Source of the DNA: Echinicola arenosa
Lineage (GTDB): Bacteria > Bacteroidota > Bacteroidia > Cytophagales > Cyclobacteriaceae
NCBI RefSeq assembly: GCF_014841125.1
Contig: NZ_JACYTQ010000003.1
Span: 186,001-250,000 of the forward strand
DNA: 64,000 nucleotides
Reading direction: 5' to 3'
Numbering within the stretch: position 1 is the stretch's first letter; the number at the start of each line of letters is the position of its first letter. Under the pieces are notes generated by a model. That model was not told the DNA's origin. It made no database searches and saw nothing but the letters and a program-made list of their open reading frames with translations. A program made the translations under genes and the position numbers. Positions 55,451 through 62,437 of the stretch are shown here, one piece after another.

Positions 55451-56823
55451 AACTAAATTTTCAAAATAGGATAGCTTTTTATTACCTGATTGCCACATCA
55501 GCTATCAGTCTATTGGTATTTGGTTTTATCTATTTTATTGTCAAGAGTACCGTATATGAAAGTCTGGACAAAAACCTGACTTTTGAAGCCAATAAGCATT
55601 TATTGGAAATTGCTGTGGAAGAGGATACCATCTTTTTTACCCATAAAAAAGAGTGGGAGGAAATTGAGCATAGAGAAGTTCAGATTAACCCGGTTTTTTT
55701 GCAGCTAATGGGATTGAGAGGCCAGGTAATGGATAAGTCCCCCAATCTTAAAGGGGATAGCTTGGTGATGAATCAGTTGGCATCCATAGATGAACACTAT
55801 GATACGAAACTGAATAATAGGCCCATTCGTCAGGTGCATATTGAAATTAAAGAAAATGGAAAGACCAAAGGATATATTGTGGCCGCATTGCCACTAGAGG
55901 CTTCCATTATGGTATTATCCAATTTGATGAAGACCCTGCTTATATTGTTCCCCATTTCTACTTTACTATTGTTTTTTATATCCAGGTACCTGGCAGGGAA
56001 AAGCATTGCACCAATAGCTACCATTATCAATACTACTAACAGCATCACAAAGAATAATTTGGATGAAAGGGTAGCTCTCCCTCCCTATAGGGATGAAATC
56101 TATGAATTATCCACTTCTATCAATGGGCTTTTGGACAGGATTGGTGAAGCGATGGAAAGGGAAAAGCAATTTACCTCGGATGCTTCCCATGAATTGAGGA
56201 CTCCATTGGCCTCTTTGAGGGGGACTTTGGAGGTATTGGTCCGAAAGAAACGAAATATTGAAGATTACGAAGAGAAAATCCATGATAGTCTCAATGAGGT
56301 TGACCGTATGTCAAAAATTGTGGAGCAATTGTTGTTCTTAGCAAGAAATGCCCAAAATAAACCCGCCAAGGAGCAAGGGATGGCCGCTGTTACGGTTTTA
56401 GTAGATGAAATTCTTGGCAGGCACCAAAAGCTGATCAGATCCAAGGAATTGGGCGTTTCATTGAATGCTGATCAATCTGGAGATCATATGGTGCCCTATT
56501 ATTATGGGAATTTAATTCTGGACAATGTAGTCAATAATGCGATAAAATACAGTCAACTTGGAGGGAAAGTAGAGATCAGAATAAAGGAAGAGGCTGGCTA
56601 CTGCCACTGTTATATAAAGGATGAAGGCTTGGGGATCAAGGAAGAAGATCTTCCGTCCATTTTCAATCCGTTTTTTAGGTCCCAGCCTTTGGACCACAAG
56701 GAAATTAATGGGAATGGTTTGGGTTTATCAATTGTAAAAAAGGCTGCGGATGCCATAAATGCCAAAATTGATATTCATAGTAAATATGGAGAAGGAACTT
56801 GGGTACATATAGTTTTTGAATAG
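55447..56823 (+). CDS. CusS-like sensor histidine kinase
   Basis: 458-aa membrane kinase. TM1 about residues 10-32, a periplasmic sensor domain of about 115 residues, TM2 about 157-178, HAMP (ISRYLAGKSIAPIATI onward), HisKA with DASHELRTPLASLRG (His about residue 248), and HATPase_c with NVVNNAIKY, DEGLGI, FNPFFRS and GNGLGLSIVKKA. Start codon overlaps the regulator's stop (ATGA). Its place behind the pump genes suggests it senses periplasmic metal or envelope redox stress (inference). Confidence 0.94.
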   Translation: MKLNFQNRIAFYYLIATSAISLLVFGFIYFIVKSTVYESLDKNLTFEANKHLLEIAVEEDTIFFTHKKEWEEIEHREVQINPVFLQLMGLRGQVMDKSPNLKGDSLVMNQLASIDEHYDTKLNNRPIRQVHIEIKENGKTKGYIVAALPLEASIMVLSNLMKTLLILFPISTLLLFFISRYLAGKSIAPIATIINTTNSITKNNLDERVALPPYRDEIYELSTSINGLLDRIGEAMEREKQFTSDASHELRTPLASLRGTLEVLVRKKRNIEDYEEKIHDSLNEVDRMSKIVEQLLFLARNAQNKPAKEQGMAAVTVLVDEILGRHQKLIRSKELGVSLNADQSGDHMVPYYYGNLILDNVVNNAIKYSQLGGKVEIRIKEEAGYCHCYIKDEGLGIKEEDLPSIFNPFFRSQPLDHKEINGNGLGLSIVKKAADAINAKIDIHSKYGEGTWVHIVFE

Positions 56824-56939
56824 CTGTACTTATAATAGTTACAGTATTATTATTTGGTTAATAGTTTCTTTTTAAGAATATTGTATTTTAGTTGTTTAAG
56901 GTCATATTACTTTATCTATGTATCCTTAAGAAGATTTTA

Positions 56940-57172
56940 GTGAATCGAAATGCATTGCTGTTATTTTTATTTTGCGTGTTTTTTCTGCAATGTTATCAGC
57001 TCAAGATCTACCCAATATTCTATGGTTGATCAGTGAAGATAACAGCCCCTTTGCGAGATGTTATGGTGATGAGTTTGCGATCACTCCCATAATGGATAAA
57101 CTGGCTCTTACTTTTTGTCCTCTAACTTATTCGGGACAGGCATTATTCACAAGACATTGTAGAACTGTTTAA
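56940..57172 (+). pseudogene. Sulfatase N-terminal remnant
   Basis: Reads as the start of a secreted sulfatase: a signal-peptide-like stretch [14 protein letters not shown] (near 56944), then after a frame change [20 protein letters not shown] (from about 56990) and [15 protein letters not shown], the metal-binding N-terminus of arylsulfatases. The conserved Cys/Ser-x-Pro-x-Arg box and everything after it are missing; homology ends near 57105 and a stop follows at 57172. Non-functional. Confidence 0.75.
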
Positions 57173-57200
57173 TGTTTAATCGTTTAACTGTATTTCGGTC

Positions 57201-57400
57201 TTGGGCATTGCGAATGGCCTTTTGGCGTAAATGATGTTATTTGGTAACAGCGTTTCATAAGGTGTAGATGCAACCAACATCTATACTGGTGATGAGGTTT
57301 GCGTTGGAAGATGTATAAAAATAGCTGAGTCGGAGACTCAAGATTAGGAGGTCCTGCACCTGTGCGCCCTGGTGTAGTCCAGCTGACAGGACAACTGGCG
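57201..57400 (+). repeat. Dispersed repeat, family B (copy 3)
   Basis: Two modules. Module 2 (57201-57269) matches 60941-61009 over 69 bases: GGGCATTGCGAATGG, TTTGGCGTAAATGATG, TATTTGGTAA, TAAGGTGTAGAT. Module 1 (57325-57398) has GAGTCGGAGACTCAAGATT and the core TTAGGAGGTCCTGCACC (57344-57360), then CAGCTGACAGGACAAC. Module order is reversed relative to the copy at 60.7-61.0 kb. It occupies most of the 700-base gene-poor stretch after the kinase gene. Confidence 0.65.
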
Positions 57401-57525
57401 TGGGAGCGCCTAGGAAAGATCCTGATTTTATTTGGTTATTATGAAAGGAGGAGTATACGTCAATAGGGTTTTCTGTAGCGTTTTAATTGGAAATTACGTT
57501 TTGTGATAAAACAGAGTTTTGTAAA

Positions 57526-58116
57526 ATGAAAAATCTTGTGCTTTTAACACTGGGCAGGAAGGTAATAATATTAGGATCATTAATGATTTTTTTAATATCA
57601 TGTTCCAATTATGATTCAGAGCCGGATAATAGGGAATTTGTACCAGGGGAAGTTGCTGTTGGAATTAAAAGTGGAACAGATATAAATCAAATATTCAATT
57701 TTATCAATCAGATTGATCATCAAGTTTATAAAATTAAATCTTTGACCTTTACTTCAAACCTGCCCTCAGAAAAATTTGAATATATATTGGATAAACTTAA
57801 TGAGAAAACCTATACAAATGATGGTGCTAATTTATTTGTAACGGGTTATCTGCACTATCAAACAAATCAAATAACAATATTTCCTAAACTTTTTGGAATG
57901 GAAAATATAGAATTTCAAAATGACTGGTTGGATGCAATGAATGAGTTTGAGTTACAAGAAAAGCATAATGAGGAATTAAATAGTGGAAGTATTCTTTTTT
58001 ATGTACCAAATGGTAAAGAAAAAGAGTGGAAAAACAAATTTTTGACTTATGACATTGTTGATTGGGCTGAATTAAATTTTGTTGCGGATATAGAGCTTCA
58101 CAAAAACGAAAAATAA
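57526..58116 (+). CDS. Orphan lipoprotein, protease-propeptide-like
   Basis: 196-aa lipoprotein: ATG at 57526 gives a signal with lipobox (IFLISC); the frame is open 13 codons further upstream. The segment after it (REFVPGEVAVGIKSGTDINQIFNFINQ, then VYKIKSLTFTSNLP) resembles the N-terminal propeptide domain of fervidolysin-like subtilases (PGEVIVGFK...), but no protease domain follows. The remainder (NQITIFPKLFGMENIEFQNDW, FYVPNGKEKEWKNKFL) is unfamiliar. It could be a stand-alone protease inhibitor or chaperone, or an unrelated surface protein. It is flanked by repeats on both sides and AT-rich relative to the efflux operon. Confidence 0.55.
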   Translation: MKNLVLLTLGRKVIILGSLMIFLISCSNYDSEPDNREFVPGEVAVGIKSGTDINQIFNFINQIDHQVYKIKSLTFTSNLPSEKFEYILDKLNEKTYTNDGANLFVTGYLHYQTNQITIFPKLFGMENIEFQNDWLDAMNEFELQEKHNEELNSGSILFYVPNGKEKEWKNKFLTYDIVDWAELNFVADIELHKNEK

Positions 58117-58159
58117 TAGCTAAATATATTTTCTTGTTCACTCTGAATACGCGAATTAA

Positions 58160-58235
58160 TCTGATTAATTTATCATGGGAATTTGTAATTCTTTTATGCT
58201 GAATGAGCTTTAATCTTGCGAGCTGGTAGTAGTAA
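58160..58235 (+). repeat. Dispersed hairpin repeat, family A (copy 5)
   Basis: ATGGGAATTTGTAATTC (58175-58191), then TTATGCTGAATGAGCTTTAA and GAGCTGGTAGTAGTAA. It starts about 45 bases after the lipoprotein stop. The rest of 58117-58529 shows no gene. Confidence 0.6.
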
Positions 58236-58529
58236 AAAGGTGATCTAGTGCGATGTCAAGGGCCCGACCAGCCTTTGAAAGCATATTCACCATTCCTGGC
58301 GTACGTTGCGTTTAACAAAAAGGTAGTTTTTTGTGCTAAAACTAGAATTTTTTATATTTTTAGAAAACAAGATTTTGACCGAAGGGATTGTGTATTTTAA
58401 GTAGGTATTTGGGTATTTCCGGGCCGTTTTAGGCAATGAAGGACAAAACACAGCCGGAAAAAGATACAGTATTCTTTATTTAAGGATTAAATAATTTTTG
58501 AATCGAAAATAACTTTTAAAATCAAAGCC

Positions 58530-60557
58530 ATGTCTAATCAAATTACTGTTAAAGGAAGTTTGTCATTTAACCATTCCAGTGAAGTTACTGCGACCGTGAA
58601 ATTGTGGGAGGCGAATAATAAAGGTTCGGTCGGAGAATACATTGTGACAGCAGAAGGGAAAGGTGAATTTACCATAAAAGCTACTGTAGAATCAGATGAT
58701 GTTATCCTCTATGTCACCGCAGAACTGGAGGATGCTAAAGTGGTAATGCTGTCTGTACTTTCGCCTAATTTTATGGAGGATATAGCAAAGAACGGGGTAG
58801 TGGTGAATGAACTGACCACAGTGGCCTCGGCTTTTACCTGTGCCCAGTTTTTTAATGGACTTCAGTTGTCGGGAAATCTACATGGAGTTACGATCGCTGC
58901 TAAAAACACTCCCAATCTTGTCAATCCAGTGACAGGCTCCTGGGGTGATGTGTTGATGGATCCATTCAACATCACACAGAATGAGACACTGGCACGGTTG
59001 AATACACTGGCAGCACTAATTACCGCTTATGGTACGGTACAGATAGAGGGATATGACTGGCAGGATGAATTTTTGAAATACGCCACACCATTAGCTGGTA
59101 AGAGGCCAGAGAATACTGCAGCTGCGATGATTGGTATTGCCCAATCTCCCTGGGTACATCCAGCAGATTTATTTCATCTTTTTGATAAAGCCTACCCACA
59201 GCCAAAAGATGGTTTTCCTGCAAAGCCCAACAGTAAGGTTCCAGTCAGCCGACGGAGTTCTCCTTTTGTACCATATTTAAGTTTTGCCCCAGCGGATTTT
59301 GCCATGATTTTGGCTTTTGGCCAAGGTGGAATCTGTGCACCCGGAAAGCTCTCTTTGGATGAAGAGGGGAATTTGTGGACCGGATTGAACTGGATGCCAG
59401 GGGCACAAAATGGCGTGTATCAAGGTATAGGAGGAGGGCTGGTCAAGCTTGATTCGACCGGTCGATTACTGTCCCCACCAGTTACCGGTTTCACGGGAAT
59501 GGGGGTGGACGGCGCAGGCTGGGGAACGGCAGTCACCAAAGATGATACCTGTTGGGTGACGAGTTTTAATGGGGCAATTGGTGCATACCGGCTGGAAGAC
59601 GGTGCTCCTGTAGTTGAACAGGTTCCTGCAGATCTGGCGGAAGCCTTAAATGAAATCGGGGGGCTGCAAGGCATTGGGGTAGCACCGAACGGTGATATCT
59701 GGGTTGTAGCGACCTCATCCAATAAGATGCTTCATTTTCCTGAAGGGGACCTTTCCAGAGGTAGGGTTGTGGTAGATGAGGATCTTAACGACGCTCTTTC
59801 TGCCCCGTTTGCTGCTTCGATAGATGATGCTAACCGTGTCTGGATCAGTAATACGAATGGTAAATCCTTGGTCCGTTATTCTCCTTCTGAAAAAGATACA
59901 CCGGTGGAACGTTTTATCCTTGCAGGTGGGGGACGTGGTGTGGCCCTTGATTCCAAAGGGAATTGTTGGGTAGCCTGTAATACCAGTCCAGACTTTCCTT
60001 CTACAACTCCCACAGACGGCGTTTCTATAATTGAAGGATTTGCCCTTGGCTATCCGCACCTTGAACAAACCGTAGGGCGGAATCTTAAAACAGGTTCTGT
60101 TTTTATGGTTCCCTCTGATGCCGATCCAAAGGACACGGTTGATAAAAGCACCCATGAGTCTAATTTGAAGGGTTATGGAGATGGTGAACTGAATGCACCC
60201 TGGGGGATATCAGTTGATGGAAATGATGATGTTTGGGTAGCCAACTTTATGGGCAGAGGAGTATCATTCATGGCCGGAGCTTCACCGAGCGGGCGTACGG
60301 AAGCGTTTCATACAGGAGATGTGATTCACACTATTTGTTCCGGCAGTATTCAGATGCTGACTGATGTGGTCGTAGATCAAGCAGGGAATATATGGTGTGC
60401 CAATAACTGGAACCTGCCTCAAACTGTTATGGAAGCGAAACCGGATCCCGCCTTTTCAACATGGGGAGGAGGCTCCGGTGTATTGGTAATCTACGGAATA
60501 GCTAAACCAGCTCAGACTCCTGTTATTGGTCCGGTTAGCGCTGTTCAGGATATCTAA
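58530..60557 (+). CDS. NHL/Vgb-type beta-propeller protein
   Basis: 675-aa protein with no signal peptide. The N-terminal about 90 residues form a beta-sandwich-like domain (ITVKGSLSFNHSSEVTATVK). A second region of about 150 residues is helical. From about residue 260 there are at least six blades of the SMP-30/Vgb/NHL type, with recurring GNLWTGLNW, DTCWVTSFNG, GDIWVVATS, NRVWISNTNG, GNCWVACN, DDVWVANFMG and GNIWCANNW. The repeated D.x.G.x.W motif and blade spacing suggest a propeller that binds ligand or partner. Function is not predictable; virginiamycin-B-lyase-like or surface recognition are options. It is monocistronic and followed by families A and B. Confidence 0.7.
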   Translation: MSNQITVKGSLSFNHSSEVTATVKLWEANNKGSVGEYIVTAEGKGEFTIKATVESDDVILYVTAELEDAKVVMLSVLSPNFMEDIAKNGVVVNELTTVASAFTCAQFFNGLQLSGNLHGVTIAAKNTPNLVNPVTGSWGDVLMDPFNITQNETLARLNTLAALITAYGTVQIEGYDWQDEFLKYATPLAGKRPENTAAAMIGIAQSPWVHPADLFHLFDKAYPQPKDGFPAKPNSKVPVSRRSSPFVPYLSFAPADFAMILAFGQGGICAPGKLSLDEEGNLWTGLNWMPGAQNGVYQGIGGGLVKLDSTGRLLSPPVTGFTGMGVDGAGWGTAVTKDDTCWVTSFNGAIGAYRLEDGAPVVEQVPADLAEALNEIGGLQGIGVAPNGDIWVVATSSNKMLHFPEGDLSRGRVVVDEDLNDALSAPFAASIDDANRVWISNTNGKSLVRYSPSEKDTPVERFILAGGGRGVALDSKGNCWVACNTSPDFPSTTPTDGVSIIEGFALGYPHLEQTVGRNLKTGSVFMVPSDADPKDTVDKSTHESNLKGYGDGELNAPWGISVDGNDDVWVANFMGRGVSFMAGASPSGRTEAFHTGDVIHTICSGSIQMLTDVVVDQAGNIWCANNWNLPQTVMEAKPDPAFSTWGGGSGVLVIYGIAKPAQTPVIGPVSAVQDI

Positions 60558-60634
60558 TTGTATAGACAAACCTATGCTATTGGCTTAGGGGTCGTCCCAC
60601 GCAGGAGGGAGGACAGCCTCGATGCTGCTTGAAC

Positions 60635-60695
60635 TGGCCCACTTTACTTACTATCCTGGGAATCTATAATTCTCGTTTCCTGATTTTAGGGTTGT
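60635..60695 (+). repeat. Dispersed hairpin repeat, family A (copy 6)
   Basis: ACTATCCTGGGAATCTATAA then TTCTCGTTTCCTGATTTTAG. Matches copies 3 and 4 in both parts and begins about 80 bases after the propeller gene. Confidence 0.55.
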
Positions 60696-60721
60696 CTTTG
60701 GTTTGATAAAATATATAATAT

Positions 60722-61025
60722 TTCCAAGAAATAATTTATCCGAAGGTAAAGTGTCCCCAAGGCATCCCCAAGGTACATGGTATAAAGATACTAGGGAGAT
60801 GGGAAAAGCAGGTGAGGTTTTAGCCAAGAGTATTGCGTCTTGAGATGGAAGCAAGTAGTTGAGTCAGAGACTCAAGTTTAGGAGGTCCTGCACCAGTGCG
60901 CCGTGGCGTAGCTCAGCTGGCAGAACAACAGGGCTTGTATTTAGGCATTGCAAATGGACCTTTGGCGTGAATGATGCTATTTGGTAAAAGCGTATAATAA
61001 GGTGTAGATAGTACCTACACCTAGG
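60722..61025 (+). repeat. Dispersed repeat, family B (copy 4, complete)
   Basis: Module 1 (60722-60931) matches 41471-41690 and includes TTGAGTCAGAGACTCAA and the core TTTAGGAGGTCCTGCACC (60877-60894). Module 2 (60941-61009) matches 57201-57269. It is followed by a small hairpin GGTGTAG/CTACACC (61001-61022). This is the only copy with both modules in this order. No gene is seen between 60558 and 61129. Confidence 0.65.
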
Positions 61026-61129
61026 GGGGTGAGTGGGGTAATTATGGAGAAGTACTTTGTCTCAAGGCAACATTGTTATTAAATAAACATATAAACAAGC
61101 CGTTAAACCTGCCGAAATTCTATTAAGAT

Positions 61130-61468
61130 TCATGATTTTCCCCTGACAACAATTTCTCTGTGATGTTTACCCCAATTAATCATTTCTTGAATTATTTTTC
61201 CAAATGAACGGCAATGTTCTGTTGGCTCATATTCTATCAAGACTGGTGTATCTGTATAAACATTTCTTTGTACTAATTTGCTCATTTCCATATCCTTCAA
61301 TTCTTTGGACAACATCCTTCTAGTAATGCCTGGAATGCTACGTTCTATTTCTCGAAAACGCTTATTGCCATTACATATAGAGTTGATGATCGGCAATCGC
61401 CATTTTCCACCGATAAAATATAAAGTGTCTTGTAATGCTCTTAATTCATCTATTTGATTTCTAGCCAT
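61130..61468 (-). CDS. HxlR-family transcriptional regulator
   Basis: 112-aa winged-helix regulator. Family pattern is complete: DTLYFIGGKWRLPIINSICNGNKRFREIERSIPGITRRMLSKELKDMEMSKLVQRN, then EYEPTEHCRSFGKII. HxlR proteins bind DNA as dimers and often repress a divergent oxidoreductase gene in response to electrophiles or redox stress. Here the divergent neighbour is a short-chain dehydrogenase, with a palindromic operator in between that covers this gene's own -7 element. Confidence 0.92.
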   Translation of the reverse strand: MARNQIDELRALQDTLYFIGGKWRLPIINSICNGNKRFREIERSIPGITRRMLSKELKDMEMSKLVQRNVYTDTPVLIEYEPTEHCRSFGKIIQEMINWGKHHREIVVRGKS

Positions 61469-61483
61469 TTGATGTAGTTTTTT

Positions 61484-61537
61484 TGGTATACTTTGTGATA
61501 CTGGTTACAAAAGTATACCATTTAATAAATATCTTTG
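61484..61537. promoter_or_regulatory. HxlR operator and divergent promoters
   Basis: Perfect 11-bp palindrome arms TGGTATACTTT (61484-61494) and AAAGTATACCA (61510-61520). On the plus strand TATCTTTG (61530-61537) is an exact -7 element for the dehydrogenase. On the minus strand TACTTTTG (61508-61515) is an exact -7 element for hxlR and overlaps the right arm. A bound dimer would block both promoters. Confidence 0.75.
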
Positions 61538-61554
61538 TCAAAAAGGATAAAGAA

Positions 61555-62292
61555 ATGGATTTAAAGAACAAAATAGCCATCGTAACTGGTGGGAATAGCG
61601 GAATAGGTTTCGCTACAGCAAGAGAATTAATATTGCAAGAAGCAACTGTCATTATCACGGGAAGACGAAAAGAAGCCATCGATAAAGCGGCACAAGAAAT
61701 CGGAGCGATTCCTTTTGTAGCTGACCAAGCGAATGTTAGAGACATCTCAAAATTGAGCAAGTCTATTCAAAAGCAGTTCGGAAAAGTGGATATTTTGTTT
61801 ATCAACGCAGGAATAACTGGTGATCCTTCACTCATTGAAAATGCTGTTGAAGAGAATTTTGATGCTGTAATGGACATCAATTTTAAAGGAGCCTATTTTA
61901 CTTTGAGTAAGTTTATTCCATTGTTAAATGAGGAAGCCTCTGTGGTGTTTTTATCTTCAAATACTGCTGCAATGCGAAATCCACAAAGCTCAGTCTATCA
62001 AGCCAGTAAAGCTGCCCTAAACTCAATAGCTAAAACCGCAGCTGCAGAATTGGCTTCAAGAAAAATTAGGGTCAACACCGTAAGCCCTGGGCCAACGAGG
62101 ACAAATGTTTTAAACCATTTTTATGGAGAAGATACAGCCAATTCCATTTGGGATAATCTTGCCAATAACATTCCATTAAAAAAGATTGGAACGCCTGAAG
62201 ATGTGGCCAAATTAGTGGTGTATCTGAGTAATGGAGATGCCTCTTTCATCACCGGGTCAGATTTTGTGATTGATGGTGGAATGACTTTATAA
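61555..62292 (+). CDS. Short-chain dehydrogenase/reductase (SDR)
   Basis: 245-aa classical SDR. NAD(P)-binding TGGNSGIG (about residues 12-19) with basic GRRKEA at the end of beta-2, suggesting NADPH preference; INAG at about 86; catalytic Ser in LSSNTAA, then YQASK with Tyr and Lys; RVNTVSPGPTRT; C-terminal ITGSDFVIDGGMTL. I use the ATG at 61555; in-frame upstream codons back to 61483 would lie inside the operator. It is divergent from the HxlR gene and controlled by it. The substrate is unknown, probably a ketone or quinone-like electrophile. Confidence 0.93.
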   Translation: MDLKNKIAIVTGGNSGIGFATARELILQEATVIITGRRKEAIDKAAQEIGAIPFVADQANVRDISKLSKSIQKQFGKVDILFINAGITGDPSLIENAVEENFDAVMDINFKGAYFTLSKFIPLLNEEASVVFLSSNTAAMRNPQSSVYQASKAALNSIAKTAAAELASRKIRVNTVSPGPTRTNVLNHFYGEDTANSIWDNLANNIPLKKIGTPEDVAKLVVYLSNGDASFITGSDFVIDGGMTL

Positions 62293-62299
62293 AAGAAAA

Positions 62300-62437
62300 T
62301 AATTTTGTAAGTTTGTAAACTAAATTTTCAAAATAGTATGTGAAAAACAATTTCTTTCTGAGCATTTAAAGAAGCCAAACTGCAAAAACGGTTTGTGCAC
62401 GGTTTGTGTGATTATTAACCCTTTAAAGAAAGAAATT
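62300..62437 (+). promoter_or_regulatory. Leader of the ABC-F gene with leader peptide and RBS-sequestering hairpin
   Basis: TAATTTTG (62300-62307) is an exact -7 element. A 9-codon open frame GTG...TAA at 62340-62369 (MKNNFFLSI) spans the left arm of an inverted repeat: AATTTCTTTCT (62349-62359) plus TTTAAAG (62365-62371) pair with 62421-62437, the 17 bases directly before the ABC-F ATG. The layout is that of translational attenuators of ribosome-protection and resistance genes, where a ribosome stalled on the leader peptide frees the start site. Function is inferred from layout only. Confidence 0.5.

Noticed and set aside
56972-57172. 66-codon open frame read as a small intact protein
   Set aside because: It is the frame-shifted start of a sulfatase followed by unrelated sequence, so it is listed as a pseudogene.
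36920-60700. Integron attC sites as explanation for family A repeats
   Set aside because: The conserved RYYYAAC/GTTRRRY core pair is not found at the repeat ends, and no integron integrase is in the window; only the arrangement is similar.
60896-60935. tRNA-like segment GTGGCGTAGCTCAGCTGGCAGA
   Set aside because: Only a D-arm-like 5' half is present; no anticodon or T-arm can be folded, and the segment is part of the repeat.
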